Position numbers and translations under genes: made by a program | Source: a virus | Length of the DNA stretch: 50,425 nt | Reading direction: 5' to 3' (one strand) | Virus record (IMG/VR): IMGVR_UViG_3300015372_000004 | Span: 1-50,425 of that record | Notes under the pieces: generated by a model | Databases searched by the model: none | What the model was told of the DNA's origin: nothing | What the model saw: the letters and a program-made list of their open reading frames with translations, nothing else | Shown here: piece after piece, positions 21,109-30,210 of the stretch | How positions within the stretch are numbered: position 1 is the first letter of the stretch | Layout of the letters: each line of letters begins with the position of its first letter

Positions 21109-21735
21109 TTATTGTTGAGCCGGGGAGAAAAGAATGTGGTTCTCGTTCAGGAAGGGAACGATATCGCGGATGGTGACGATGACGCCAAGATGCGGGAAGA
21201 GGAAGACATAGTCTTCGATCCGATGGAGGCGAGTTCCACTCACGATCCCAATGAGGTTTCCGCCTGCGTCGAACACCCCGCCGCCAGAGTTGCCAAAGGC
21301 AATGGGCGCAGTGATGATGTCATCCCCCTGATACCGGCCTTCCGTCTGCACGGAGAGGATGCCCAAGGGATTGCCGATAGTGAAGACAGGAGAGTAAATC
21401 TCCGGCATCGTAGCTCGCACCCGCACTGGCTTTCCGTCGAATGCCCCTTCCACGCACATCACTGCGAAGTCCGAGAACTCCTCCTCGTAATACTTGGTGA
21501 CGAGATACTCCTTGTGGTTCGTCTCAACAACGTGTTGGGGGATGTCTTTCTCCACCATATGCTTGGCCGTAGCCACGCAGTGTTCGTTGATGATGACCCC
21601 GGACCCGAGGCTGTGGTCCGTCACGATGAGGACAGTAGAGGGCAATGTAGCTCGGTAGGTGTCCGCTGGATCAATCGTCGCGCATCCCAATAGAAGGAGG
21701 GTCGGGGACATAAGTAACAGAAGGAGCTTTTTCAC
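21109..21735 (-). CDS. Trypsin-like serine protease lipoprotein, 208 aa
   Basis: Start chosen at GTG 21735-21733, with GGAG six bases upstream; a TTG four codons earlier is the only longer start. Residues 2-18 (KKLLLLLMSPTLLLLGC) form a lipoprotein signal with lipobox LLGC and lipidated C18. The mature part has the S1/DegP-type triad: TAKHM (H59), SDFAV (D89), GNSGGG (S150). No PDZ domain. It would be anchored in the envelope facing the periplasm. Encoded in the lysis region; may cleave envelope proteins during lysis or exclude other phages. Substrate unknown. Confidence 0.85.
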   Translation of the reverse strand: MKKLLLLLMSPTLLLLGCATIDPADTYRATLPSTVLIVTDHSLGSGVIINEHCVATAKHMVEKDIPQHVVETNHKEYLVTKYYEEEFSDFAVMCVEGAFDGKPVRVRATMPEIYSPVFTIGNPLGILSVQTEGRYQGDDIITAPIAFGNSGGGVFDAGGNLIGIVSGTRLHRIEDYVFLFPHLGVIVTIRDIVPFLNENHILFSPAQQ

Positions 21736-21994
21736 GGTTGACTCCAAGGGCTACGGCAGAGTTCAATTCGTCCTGCCGCTGGACGACCTCGTTACGCATG
21801 GAGTCCACTGAGGCGCTGACGTTGCGGGTCATGCGCGCATTCTCCGTAAGCATCACTGGCAGCCAAGAGATTGCGCAATCCCAATGATCGATGGATTGGC
21901 CGGTCTGCGGATGGACACCAGTGACGTGCGTATAAAACTTGCAGCCATGCGTAATACAAGGCTTCTTCAAGAGAGGGCAAAGCGGTTCACTCAT
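21671..21994 (-). CDS. Cys-rich protein, 107 aa
   Basis: CPLLKKPCITHGCKFYTHV near the N terminus plus HWDCAISWLP near residue 40 give four cysteines that could bind a metal or Fe-S cluster. The C-terminal half is helical. The gene overlaps the protease start by 65 bases in another frame. A similar protein is familiar from other phages, with no known function. Confidence 0.75.
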   Translation of the reverse strand: MSEPLCPLLKKPCITHGCKFYTHVTGVHPQTGQSIDHWDCAISWLPVMLTENARMTRNVSASVDSMRNEVVQRQDELNSAVALGVNREKAPSVTYVPDPPSIGMRDD

Positions 21995-22494
21995 GACTTG
22001 ACTCCGATAACGTGGTCAGTGTACTTGAGGACAGGAGTTGTGAAGGTGGGAGTGAAGGAACCTCCCGAGCCGGAGTTGTTGGAGGAGAGGCCGGCGCTGT
22101 TGGTGCTAGTGGAGCCGACTTGGTTGGTGGCAACGTCACGCGTGAAAGCTGCGTGGGTATTATCCACGTTGGTCAGGAAGTTCACAGGGCCAGGAAAGCC
22201 GTGCGAGTGGGTGGGATCGTTCACGCCGTGAGAGTGAACTGGAAGATTGGCGACGGAGAGTGTGATGGCGTTGCAGTTAAACACGCCGCCATTGTTCCAC
22301 CCACTCCAGTTTGCGGAACCTCCGGTGGAGGGGCTGGAATGGTTCACGCGAAGGTCCGTATCGCTATAGGCTGCGCCCACCTCTTGCGCCCATCCCGGAG
22401 GAGGCGCAGCTTGATGGAAGATCGTCCGCGTGCCTGCGGGCGCAATCAACTGGCCCACGACGAAGAACCCATAGGGCATCAGTCCGCTGCTCAT
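21991..22494 (-). CDS. Tail-collar-type protein, copy 3, 167 aa
   Basis: IAPAGTRTIFHQAAPPPGWAQ followed by a Ser/Gly/Asn-rich stretch, LSVANLPVHSHGVNDPTHSH and a final GGSFTPTFTTPVLKYTDHVI. This is the layout of phage tail-collar/short-fibre tips. Two further copies lie directly upstream. Probably virion surface, host contact; overlaps neighbouring genes by four bases. Confidence 0.8.
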   Translation of the reverse strand: MSSGLMPYGFFVVGQLIAPAGTRTIFHQAAPPPGWAQEVGAAYSDTDLRVNHSSPSTGGSANWSGWNNGGVFNCNAITLSVANLPVHSHGVNDPTHSHGFPGPVNFLTNVDNTHAAFTRDVATNQVGSTSTNSAGLSSNNSGSGGSFTPTFTTPVLKYTDHVIGVKS

Positions 22495-23024
22495 GATTGC
22501 CTCACGCAGATGATTAGGTCTGTGTACTTGACCGATGGGGCGGGGATGGTGGGCGTGAAGCTGGAACCGGAGCCTGCGTTGCCTACGCCTACGTTTGCGC
22601 CTGCTGCATTAACGGTGCTGCTGCCTGATTGCTGTCCAGAGTATGCAACAGTGTTAATACCGTCTTGCCACTGGTTGCCGTTGCCTTTCAACAGGAAGTT
22701 GGCGCCATCGCTAGGGCCGTGCGCATGGGTTGGGTCATTCACCGTGTGGGTGTGCGAGGGCATGTTCGCCACGGAGAGCGTGACCGCATTCGCATTGCGG
22801 GTTCCGCCGAACTGCCAGCCACTCCATACTGCGCTGCCACCAGTAGTGCCACCAGATGCTGCCCTCAACGTGCTAGTGCAATCGGTGAGCGTGGAGGCCG
22901 TATCGGTGGTCCAACCTAGTGGGGCAGCCGCCTGATTGAACGGGATGCGCGTACCCTTCGGGGCGATAAGCTCTCCCGGCAGGAACGAACTCGGTGGGAT
23001 GAAGATACCAGTACCTTGGATCAT
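22491..23024 (-). CDS. Tail-collar-type protein, copy 2, 177 aa
   Basis: Same blocks as the genes on either side: IAPKGTRIPFNQAAAPLGWT, LSVANMPSHTHTVNDPTHAH, and SSFTPTIPAPSVKYTDLIIC. The middle region differs from the other copies, which suggests diversification of a receptor-contact surface. Four-base overlaps on both sides indicate coupled translation. Confidence 0.8.
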   Translation of the reverse strand: MIQGTGIFIPPSSFLPGELIAPKGTRIPFNQAAAPLGWTTDTASTLTDCTSTLRAASGGTTGGSAVWSGWQFGGTRNANAVTLSVANMPSHTHTVNDPTHAHGPSDGANFLLKGNGNQWQDGINTVAYSGQQSGSSTVNAAGANVGVGNAGSGSSFTPTIPAPSVKYTDLIICVRQS

Positions 23025-23512
23025 GATTTCTGCGCCACGATGAAAGCCGCGTACTTGAGAACCGGGGCAGTGATGTTAGGAGTGAAGGACGTGCCGGAGC
23101 CAGTGTTCTGCAACGACACACCTGTGGAGGAAGCGGCAGTATTTGTTGCAAAGACAGCAGAGGAGTTCGTGGAGTTGAGGGCGTTGGATGCTGCCCCACT
23201 GGTTAGGGAAGTCACAGGCAAGCCGTGCGCATGGTCCGACGACATGCCGTGATTATGCGCAGGCATCTGCGTAGTGGTGAGAGTCACTACCGATAGGTTG
23301 AACGTCCCTCCATTCAACAGGACAGAATGGTTGGTCGTGCCTGCAGTGGCGCCTCCTGTCCCAGTCACCACCCTCATCGCATGGTCTGTGAGGGTGGCGT
23401 CCGTGACCCAGCCAATAGGCGGGGATGCCTGATGAAAGGTCATGCGTGTGCCGGGAGGCGCGATGAGGTTCGCCCCCAGCAGTGACACACTCCCGGTAAC
23501 GAAGCCAGTCAT
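23021..23512 (-). CDS. Tail-collar-type protein, copy 1, 163 aa
   Basis: The frame is open from 23611, but the ATG at 23512-23510 overlaps the previous stop by one base and precedes MTGFVTGSVSLLGANLIAPP, the same N-terminal design as the other copies (IAPPGTRMTFHQASPPIGW). Contains TTTQMPAHNHGMSSDHAHG and SGTSFTPNITAPVLKYAAFI. Probable short-fibre or collar protein. Confidence 0.8.
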   Translation of the reverse strand: MTGFVTGSVSLLGANLIAPPGTRMTFHQASPPIGWVTDATLTDHAMRVVTGTGGATAGTTNHSVLLNGGTFNLSVVTLTTTQMPAHNHGMSSDHAHGLPVTSLTSGAASNALNSTNSSAVFATNTAASSTGVSLQNTGSGTSFTPNITAPVLKYAAFIVAQKS

Positions 23513-23847
23513 TATTGCGACTCCAATCCGCTGCAGGTAAGGGTGAGACCAGTGGCGCTTGCGGCGGTAGAGATGAAGTCTCCGGCCTCCATCACTTGTG
23601 TGCCAGTCCAATGAAGGGTCTGGTTCGCCGGGATGGCTACAGAGGAGAGAATTTGATTCCCAGTACCTGCAGTACCGCCACTAGGGACCAAGTTCATCGT
23701 GAAGTTGATCGAGCTACCCGTAGTGTTGGCTACGTCAAATGCCTTAATTGCATCCTGACGCGAAGCGGGGACAGTGTATTGAGTAGTCTGCGCAGTAGCG
23801 ACTGCCACTTGCACGAACTTCTTGTATTGAACGATAGTGAATGCCAT
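23512..23847 (-). CDS. Beta-rich virion-type protein, 111 aa
   Basis: Starts MAFTIVQYKKFVQVAVATAQ; contains AIPANQTLHWTGTQVMEAGD, a pattern I associate with small phage virion proteins placed beside fibres. Probably a small beta-sandwich; role unknown. Encoded between the holin and the collar genes. Confidence 0.7.
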   Translation of the reverse strand: MAFTIVQYKKFVQVAVATAQTTQYTVPASRQDAIKAFDVANTTGSSINFTMNLVPSGGTAGTGNQILSSVAIPANQTLHWTGTQVMEAGDFISTAASATGLTLTCSGLESQ

Positions 23848-23848
23848 T

Positions 23849-24319
23849 TCAAGCTCCGTTAGTGTTGAAGGCAGCGGGGTTAGAGGCAGCCGAGGCAGAA
23901 GTGGGCGGAGGCCCGTACCTACGATCCACGTATGTGCGCACGGTCTTCTCAGCAGAACGGCCCATGATGTAGCCGCCTACGCCGATCTTTAGCAAGTCCC
24001 ACATTTGCGGCGGGAGTTCCAGACTCACGTACCAACCAAACATCGCTTGCATATAGGGGGCAATGATGTAGTTGTTCGCCACGATGAACGTGAAGGTCAG
24101 CATCAGGATCGGACGCCATTGCGAAGTCAGCTTGAACTGGCTAGAGGCTTCCGCTTTGATGACTTCCGACGCCGCCGTAATGCGCGCAAGCTCCCCATTC
24201 TGCGCCAACTGCATGAGAGCGAGCTTTGCTTGCGCTGCAGCATTTGGGTCGGGGATGATCTTATCGAGGACTGATCCCACCAGCGAGATAATAGGGAGAG
24301 CGAGTGGTCCCATAGCCAA
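23849..24319 (-). CDS. Holin of the 3TM type, 156 aa
   Basis: PLALPIISLVGSVLDKIIPD, then AQAKLALMQLAQNGELA and a membrane part SQWRPILMLTFTFIVANNYI follow the order of the 3TM holin family (PF11351: IPD...A..KL.L......GE...WRP). Hydrophobic stretches at about residues 5-20, 71-90 and 107-118. Would form inner-membrane lesions that release the endolysin. Confidence 0.8.
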   Translation of the reverse strand: MAMGPLALPIISLVGSVLDKIIPDPNAAAQAKLALMQLAQNGELARITAASEVIKAEASSQFKLTSQWRPILMLTFTFIVANNYIIAPYMQAMFGWYVSLELPPQMWDLLKIGVGGYIMGRSAEKTVRTYVDRRYGPPPTSASAASNPAAFNTNGA

Positions 24320-24342
24320 CTCCTTGAGTTGCCGAGATTATA

Positions 24343-24837
24343 TCAGGTATCACTGTGGTCGATTACCTCCGTGGGGGAGAAGCGAGTACCTTCGGGGAGG
24401 TAACGCTGCATGACCCACAGGGGGTACGGGAGGGAGTGGATACCAGTCCCCTCTCCAGTATGGTGTTCCTTGCACAGGAGAATTCCATGCGTCAGCATGT
24501 CGTCCACGAAGTTCTCGGGCTTCATCGGATCGAAGTTAGCCCAGTCGAAGGCGGGGAAGTCCTGCCTGATGCGCTCCCAGCGCAGAGGCGAGTCGATGAA
24601 TGCGCGCTCTACGCCGAAGTGATGGGCTTCCAAGGGTTGACCTAGCTCCGCCTCCGTCTTCCCACATATCCAGCATCTCCCCTTGTCGCGGAAGACATTC
24701 CACTGGAGGATGGAAGCCACGGCCATCAGCTTCTGCTTGGTTCGGCGGAAGAGGTTGGTGGTGACGCGAGGACGATGCGGCGGGATGAATACCTCGACCT
24801 TATTCGTGTCCTTGAGGAGGTACGGTTTCTTCTTCAT
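24343..24837 (-). CDS. HNH endonuclease-like protein, 164 aa
   Basis: CWICGKTEAELGQPLEAHHF and later GILLCKEHHTGEGTGIH give two Cys knuckles and a central HH, the layout of HNH/zinc-ribbon nucleases. It overlaps the C1q-like gene by four bases in the middle of the late unit, away from terminase where phage HNH genes for packaging usually sit. Could be a free-standing homing-type nuclease or a late DNA-processing enzyme. Confidence 0.7.
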   Translation of the reverse strand: MKKKPYLLKDTNKVEVFIPPHRPRVTTNLFRRTKQKLMAVASILQWNVFRDKGRCWICGKTEAELGQPLEAHHFGVERAFIDSPLRWERIRQDFPAFDWANFDPMKPENFVDDMLTHGILLCKEHHTGEGTGIHSLPYPLWVMQRYLPEGTRFSPTEVIDHSDT

Positions 24838-25478
24838 GGCCCGATCCTAACGATGTTGAAGAAGGTATGCGCGCCTTCTGTGGTAGAAGCTACGCCGCTG
24901 TTCTGGAAGACCCCGAACGAAACTGTATCTCCTGCCTTCAAGTACGCAACGTGAGTGACAGTCATCGTCTGCATCCCGGTATTGGCTGTTGCGTTATTGC
25001 AGCGGGTGAAAGCGTCATTCACGTTCGTACTGTTGACGAAGACGATTGAAGACATTGCAGTAGCGTTCCACACCTTTCCGGTAAAGCTGCAAGACCCGGC
25101 CATGAAGTAGACACCAGCCAGAGGAACGGTGAAGACTCCAGAGGTAGCATTCCATCCCCCGCCAGAGGAGGTGCCTGCCCAGTTGGTGAGGACAGTAGGG
25201 GTAGCATCTGCAATGGACTGCGAAGTCTGCGTAGGCCCGGCAAAGACGTAGATGGGAGCGCCAATAACATCAAGCCCGCCGATGTCGCTCTGTCCTACGG
25301 TGGCAAAGATCGCAGCACTGTAGCTTCCAGCATCCCCGCCGAAGGTCAACCGTCCGGGGATTGTCTGCGTGACCCACTGCCATAGCAGGTAGAGCCACGT
25401 AAAGAGTTTGCCCCAGAGGGAAGGTTCGTTCGGCGGATTCTTCGCATCGCCTGTGGGCGGAGGCAGGACGGTAGGCAT
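24834..25478 (-). CDS. C1q-like jelly-roll virion protein, 214 aa
   Basis: The C-terminal 140 residues contain GGGWNATSGVFTVPLAGVYF, MAGSCSFTG and HVAYLKAGDTVSFGVFQNSG, the strand order of C1q/TNF-like trimeric jelly rolls. The N-terminal 70 residues include an aromatic helix (LWGKLFTWLYLLWQWV). Likely a trimeric surface or fibre-tip protein involved in host binding. Confidence 0.7.
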   Translation of the reverse strand: MPTVLPPPTGDAKNPPNEPSLWGKLFTWLYLLWQWVTQTIPGRLTFGGDAGSYSAAIFATVGQSDIGGLDVIGAPIYVFAGPTQTSQSIADATPTVLTNWAGTSSGGGWNATSGVFTVPLAGVYFMAGSCSFTGKVWNATAMSSIVFVNSTNVNDAFTRCNNATANTGMQTMTVTHVAYLKAGDTVSFGVFQNSGVASTTEGAHTFFNIVRIGP

Positions 25479-28400
25479 TATTCCCTCTCCATCTTGATAC
25501 GACGTTTCTGCGCAGCCTTGGCGGCGAACTCCAGTTGCTCGTCGGAAAGGGTGTCAGGCTTGAGCTTCACGCCGAACTGCTTCGAGACAAATTCTCGGGT
25601 AGTCATACCTTCCTTCTCGCCCTTGCCATGCTCTTGCATCGTACGGACAGGAGAGACGAGAAGGCCAGTGACGTAGTTCCGTGTGTCCTCGAACTGGCCC
25701 ACGAACTCGTCGCCCGGCTCCCAGATATGTTCGCCCGTAAACATGTTGCGGTTGGCCGGAACCTCGAAGAGAGCCTTGGTGATCGGCGGGAGGTTGTACG
25801 CTTCCGAGATGAGCTTCGTCACGTTCTGATCCCCGAGGAGAAGATGCTGAATGGTGTAAGGGATCGTAGCTGCGCCACTCCTGCGCATGTAGGCATCAGG
25901 GTTCCCGGAGAGAGCCTTCGCCATGTTGTCCCACAGGAAGGGGTAGACCACCCCGAGGTTGAATGCGATGAAGGCAAGGTGCTCTGCTGCATCCACTCGG
26001 GTTTGCGCAGACCGCGGAGTTTGCACAATGAGGTCATGCATAGACTGCCCGAGAGCTTTCATCTGGCCGAAGTGATATCGCCCGAACATGTTGAAGAGGC
26101 GAGTCTGCATCCCGAGAGAGAACCCACGGCTCAATGCCTTCGCTACAGCTTCGGGCATCCCCGGAATCTGCATCATCGTGTCGAAGCCGATGCGCGTAGG
26201 GATGCGATAGTTCGGGTTGTGCGCCTCCACGAAGTTCCTTACCGCATCGTTCATGATGTCCATGCTCTTGGCACTCGCCGCATGACGGTAGGCTGCGAGC
26301 ATCATCACATCACTCCCGCCCCAGAGTACTTTCTTGCTCTGGTTGTAGAGTGCGCCGATGAGCTTCTCCGGATGCATCCCCCATGCGACAGCAATCTCGT
26401 CCCACGACTTCTTGCCGATGCCCTTCATGATGGTCTGGGTGATATCCTCCCCAGCTACCCGCGCATACTGCAGGCCCATCCCGGAGTTCACATACTTGAT
26501 GTAGTCCGGGGAGAGAGTGGAAACGTCCTTGTACGAGGTGTACATGTCCTTCACGATGGACGGATATTGCCACGGCTTGAGCCAATCGAAGCCGATGGAG
26601 TTCACATAGTGGTCGAGGGCGTTAAAGAGGTGAGGCTCTGGGTTCCAGAACATCGAGCCTACAGCCATGTTGTTGATGCGCTCAACGGCGGAGAGACGAT
26701 CTCGGGAGAGGCCGTCCTTGAACGCTTCGGCAAACCGCTCGTTGATGTAGTACTTGTCGAGAGTGGGATGATTCTCAATGCGCACGAATCCAGTGGGGGC
26801 AGTAGGAATGCCCTTCGTGCTGATGGCTGCGCCGGCCTTCTTCATTCCTTCCATCGTGGAGGTGAGGAACTCATGCTCGCGCAGGTACGAGCGCAACTCT
26901 GCAACAGTCGTGAGACGGTTGGCGAGAGGGTCTTTCAGGTACTGCAGCCCGGTCTGCGCTTCGATCTCTGCAGTCGTCGCCTGCTTGAGTTTCACTGGCA
27001 GGCCCATGTCATCGATGAAGGTATCCCCCACGTTGATACGCTTCTGCGAAGTGGCGACATTCGGGATGCGCTTCTGTTGGAGGTCGTAGCCATCGAAGCC
27101 GTAGCCGTTGCGATGAACGACCCGGCGGGTGCCATCCTCATACTCCATCGCCAGCATCGTGCGCTCATTGAGAGAGCCTGCCCTGCGCCCGAAGCCTTGC
27201 GAGCCGAAGACATCCTCCCCATACCGAGCAACCCGAGTCAGCCACGTATCCTTCAACACGCGAGGATTGTGCGGGTTCATGTCCGCCACGGCATCCGGAT
27301 CAACCTTCTTCACCTGTGCGTAGAGGGTTGCGATCTGATCGTCCAGCGGTTTGATCTGCGTGTCGTACACACGTTGGAGTTCTGCGGGGCGAGGCTGGCC
27401 CGCCATTGCCTCATCCGACATGGAGTGGTACATCGCCTCGCTACGCGCAATCTGTGCGTCCTGCGCAGGCATGGCTTCCATGTACTTGCGAATCTGCAGC
27501 CGGTCCCCTTGGCGCATCTGGTTCAAGGTGTAGAGCTTGTCGGAGAGCCAATCGACTGCGCCTTGCATCGGAACGCCAGTAGGCATCGGACCCTTTGCGC
27601 CGAACTTGCGGGCGATGTTGTCCCAATAGCGGATGGCATCGTGCGCCCAGCCGGGGCCGAGAGCCTCCTGCACCTGACCGACGTACTCACGACGAGGGGC
27701 CAGGTTCTCCAACGGTTGATACAAGTCCCCGAGGAGAGCATTCCCCTTCGGGTTCTCCACTGCGGGAGGGATGTCAACGGGCGGCTTCGGGTACGTCATC
27801 TCGGGCTGGGCCTTCGGAGTGATCCGGGGCTTGCCCGCAGGGACAGAGGGGACAACAGGAGCGGCTGCCTCTGCCGTGGCCTTAGCGGTGGCTTCCGCAG
27901 CGATGTCTGGTGCGGAGACTTTAGGTGCGGTGCGTGCGCCAATGCCCGACAGCTTCTCGCCCAGTGCAGTAGTCTTGGCCGTGACGGCTCCGCCTGCCGC
28001 AGCAATCGACAGCTTGATGGGGTCGAGCGGCTCCCCCGTAGTGAACTCCTTCCCGGCCTCCAGCGCAGCACTGAGGCCCATCATCGTGCCCATCTGCTTC
28101 ATGGACACCACACCCGGACGGGCGAAGGGAAGGCTGGCAGCCACACTCCCGGCCATAGAGGCATAGGGATGCTGTTGTTGTTCCCGGTCTCTGGTCTCCT
28201 TGTCCATGCCGAACTGCGCAAGAAGGGCCGGAGGCGCGTGCGCCAGCGCCCAATCTTGCATCTTCGACACTGCGTAGGATGCGCCGAGGGACGCCGCCAG
28301 TCCGCCGCCGATGGTGAAGACAGCCTCAGTCATCGGAGCGAACGGACCAGTCAGCGCAGCTACAGGCAGCCCTGCCAGCGCACCGGCAGACGCCCCTGCA

Positions 28401-28990
28401 CCGAACGCGGCGAAGCCAGCAGCCGCAGGAACGATCCCCTCCGCCACTGCCTTGACCGCAGCCGTAGCCGCAGTCGATTGCTTCACCGCTTGGCCCTGCG
28501 CAATCTCGCCTACCGTGAGGTCAGCTTTTCGAGCAGGTTCTGCAGCCGCAGCTTGAGCAGTTGCATCTTCTCCAAAGTCCACTTGCCGAAGGGCAGCAGC
28601 CCTTGGTAGATAGTCCCGAGTTTCTTGAGCAGGGGGAGCTTTTCCAGCAGCCACTGCCCGGCCAGCGGAATACCCGCCATTGTAATGAGCTTGCGCAGCA
28701 GTCCAATCACCGTCGTACTCCTTTCCAAGGTCAACCATCATCCGCCCGGCAGCATCATAGTTCGCTGCGGGATCACGGATGTCACGGCCCATGCCGTACT
28801 TCTGCCATGTGGCGGGCATGAATTGCATCACACCTCGCGCACCTTTGGGACTCACGTCGTTAGGCCCACTACGCTCTGCAGCCTTCAATCCAGCGAGGAT
28901 GCCGGGAGGCAGATCGTACTTGGCCTCTGCCTCTGCAGGGGTCTGGGGCAGATCGTCATCGAGTCCAAAGTCAACTACACGTCCAGTCAT
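25478..28990 (-). CDS. Giant internal virion (ejection) protein with lytic transglycosylase domain, 1170 aa
   Basis: Residues 25-130 form a lytic transglycosylase domain: AAERSGPNDVSPKGARGVMQ (catalytic Glu39), MQFMPATW and AHYNGG. Residues 150-400 are Ala/Gly-rich with hydrophobic stretches that could insert in membranes; the remainder is helical. The architecture equals that of podovirus ejection proteins such as T7 gp16, which cut peptidoglycan and form a DNA conduit. Encoded last of three ejection genes. The opposite strand is open for over 1,000 codons in places only because of GC-rich codon use. Confidence 0.88.
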   Translation of the reverse strand: MTGRVVDFGLDDDLPQTPAEAEAKYDLPPGILAGLKAAERSGPNDVSPKGARGVMQFMPATWQKYGMGRDIRDPAANYDAAGRMMVDLGKEYDGDWTAAQAHYNGGYSAGRAVAAGKAPPAQETRDYLPRAAALRQVDFGEDATAQAAAAEPARKADLTVGEIAQGQAVKQSTAATAAVKAVAEGIVPAAAGFAAFGAGASAGALAGLPVAALTGPFAPMTEAVFTIGGGLAASLGASYAVSKMQDWALAHAPPALLAQFGMDKETRDREQQQHPYASMAGSVAASLPFARPGVVSMKQMGTMMGLSAALEAGKEFTTGEPLDPIKLSIAAAGGAVTAKTTALGEKLSGIGARTAPKVSAPDIAAEATAKATAEAAAPVVPSVPAGKPRITPKAQPEMTYPKPPVDIPPAVENPKGNALLGDLYQPLENLAPRREYVGQVQEALGPGWAHDAIRYWDNIARKFGAKGPMPTGVPMQGAVDWLSDKLYTLNQMRQGDRLQIRKYMEAMPAQDAQIARSEAMYHSMSDEAMAGQPRPAELQRVYDTQIKPLDDQIATLYAQVKKVDPDAVADMNPHNPRVLKDTWLTRVARYGEDVFGSQGFGRRAGSLNERTMLAMEYEDGTRRVVHRNGYGFDGYDLQQKRIPNVATSQKRINVGDTFIDDMGLPVKLKQATTAEIEAQTGLQYLKDPLANRLTTVAELRSYLREHEFLTSTMEGMKKAGAAISTKGIPTAPTGFVRIENHPTLDKYYINERFAEAFKDGLSRDRLSAVERINNMAVGSMFWNPEPHLFNALDHYVNSIGFDWLKPWQYPSIVKDMYTSYKDVSTLSPDYIKYVNSGMGLQYARVAGEDITQTIMKGIGKKSWDEIAVAWGMHPEKLIGALYNQSKKVLWGGSDVMMLAAYRHAASAKSMDIMNDAVRNFVEAHNPNYRIPTRIGFDTMMQIPGMPEAVAKALSRGFSLGMQTRLFNMFGRYHFGQMKALGQSMHDLIVQTPRSAQTRVDAAEHLAFIAFNLGVVYPFLWDNMAKALSGNPDAYMRRSGAATIPYTIQHLLLGDQNVTKLISEAYNLPPITKALFEVPANRNMFTGEHIWEPGDEFVGQFEDTRNYVTGLLVSPVRTMQEHGKGEKEGMTTREFVSKQFGVKLKPDTLSDEQLEFAAKAAQKRRIKMERE

Positions 28991-30210
28991 AGCAACCCCG
29001 CAGCCATAGCTTGCTTGATGATTTCCTCACGCGGAATGCCCTTGTTCTTCGGGCGAGCCATCCACGCATCCACCTTCGATGCCTGTTCTGGGGTGAGGGA
29101 AGTGCCGCCAGCTTCGGGCTTCTGCTTGCGCTCGGGCGGGACGTACTCTTCCTGCTGCACGCCACGGCCAGCCTTGTACTTAGGCGTCCCACTCCCAATA
29201 GGCATGTCGAAGAATGTGTTGTACTCCCGCACGAACTTGCCTTGCGCGGAGAGCTTCTTCATCGCGTCATCGAGCAGAGTGGAGTATTGCTCCTCGTCCG
29301 GGAGCTGCCCGACTTCCGTGATCGACTTCGCCATCGAGTTCTTCGCCATCTGCGCAACATCCCGCGCCATCAGGTTGAGCATGTTGTCGGGCATTCCGCG
29401 AGAACGTTCGTCCTTCTTGAGGAAGAGTTTCGCCGTGTCGATGTTGTCCTTATTCACGTAGGCCACACGGTTGCGGATGGCGGCGAGGGCGCGGTTGTCT
29501 TTGTCCTCTTGCGCCTCACGACGACGTTCTTCTGCGGCAGCCATACGCGCAGCTACGTCCGCCCGTTGCTTCTGCAGATCACGGTGGATTTGCTCGCGGT
29601 AGGCTTCTGCGTTGTCGCGTTGCTCGTTGCGGATGCCTTGCTGACGCACACGATCTGCCTCACGGATAGCTGCAAGCTCTCGTTGGGACTGCTGCGCAGC
29701 AGTCATCCCCGCATTCCCGAGAAGCTCTACCCGAGCAGAATCCACTGCATAGTTCCCGGTCAGGCCGAATCGCTTCAACCCGCCGTTCTCCATGATGTCA
29801 GGCATGGCCGCCTCATAGCTGGCAGCGTCCTTCACCCCGGCGAAGATCGCACCGATCCGCTTCTGATTCTCCATCTTCACGTCAGCACGACGCTTCTGCG
29901 CAAGCTCCTGCGCATTGATGATGGCCGGGAGATGCGACGGACTGTACTGCGCATAAAGGGCTGTCAGCATCTCCAACTGTTGTTGCGAGCGCGGGTTGCC
30001 ATCTGCAGCTTCATCGAACACTTCGTTCGACGGACCCGTAGGGAAGACCTTCTGCATCGCCTGTTGGAAGGCAGCCTGATTCTGCAAGGCCGCTTGCGCA
30101 GTCTGCGTACGAACCTGCAACTCTTCCGCCTGACGACGCTTCAACACTACGTCCGGGTTGTCCGGATTCGCAGCGTTGATGATGTCGAAGAGAGATTGCG
30201 TAGCCATCAT
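28987..30210 (-). CDS. Internal virion (ejection) protein, coiled-coil, 407 aa
   Basis: Begins MMATQSLFDIINAANPDNPD. Residues about 175-245 form a long charged coiled coil rich in Arg, Gln and Glu. Ends in a short helix-turn segment ending REEIIKQAMAAGLL. Position between the Gln/Gly-rich ejection protein and the transglycosylase protein, with four-base overlaps, identifies it as the second ejection protein by synteny with P22-like phages. Confidence 0.75.
   Translation of the reverse strand: MMATQSLFDIINAANPDNPDVVLKRRQAEELQVRTQTAQAALQNQAAFQQAMQKVFPTGPSNEVFDEAADGNPRSQQQLEMLTALYAQYSPSHLPAIINAQELAQKRRADVKMENQKRIGAIFAGVKDAASYEAAMPDIMENGGLKRFGLTGNYAVDSARVELLGNAGMTAAQQSQRELAAIREADRVRQQGIRNEQRDNAEAYREQIHRDLQKQRADVAARMAAAEERRREAQEDKDNRALAAIRNRVAYVNKDNIDTAKLFLKKDERSRGMPDNMLNLMARDVAQMAKNSMAKSITEVGQLPDEEQYSTLLDDAMKKLSAQGKFVREYNTFFDMPIGSGTPKYKAGRGVQQEEYVPPERKQKPEAGGTSLTPEQASKVDAWMARPKNKGIPREEIIKQAMAAGLL

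Noticed and set aside
25535-28609. 1024-codon open frame on the + strand
   Set aside because: Lies exactly opposite the ejection protein with transglycosylase domain; biased codon use keeps the reverse frame open. Sequence has no domain and odd composition.
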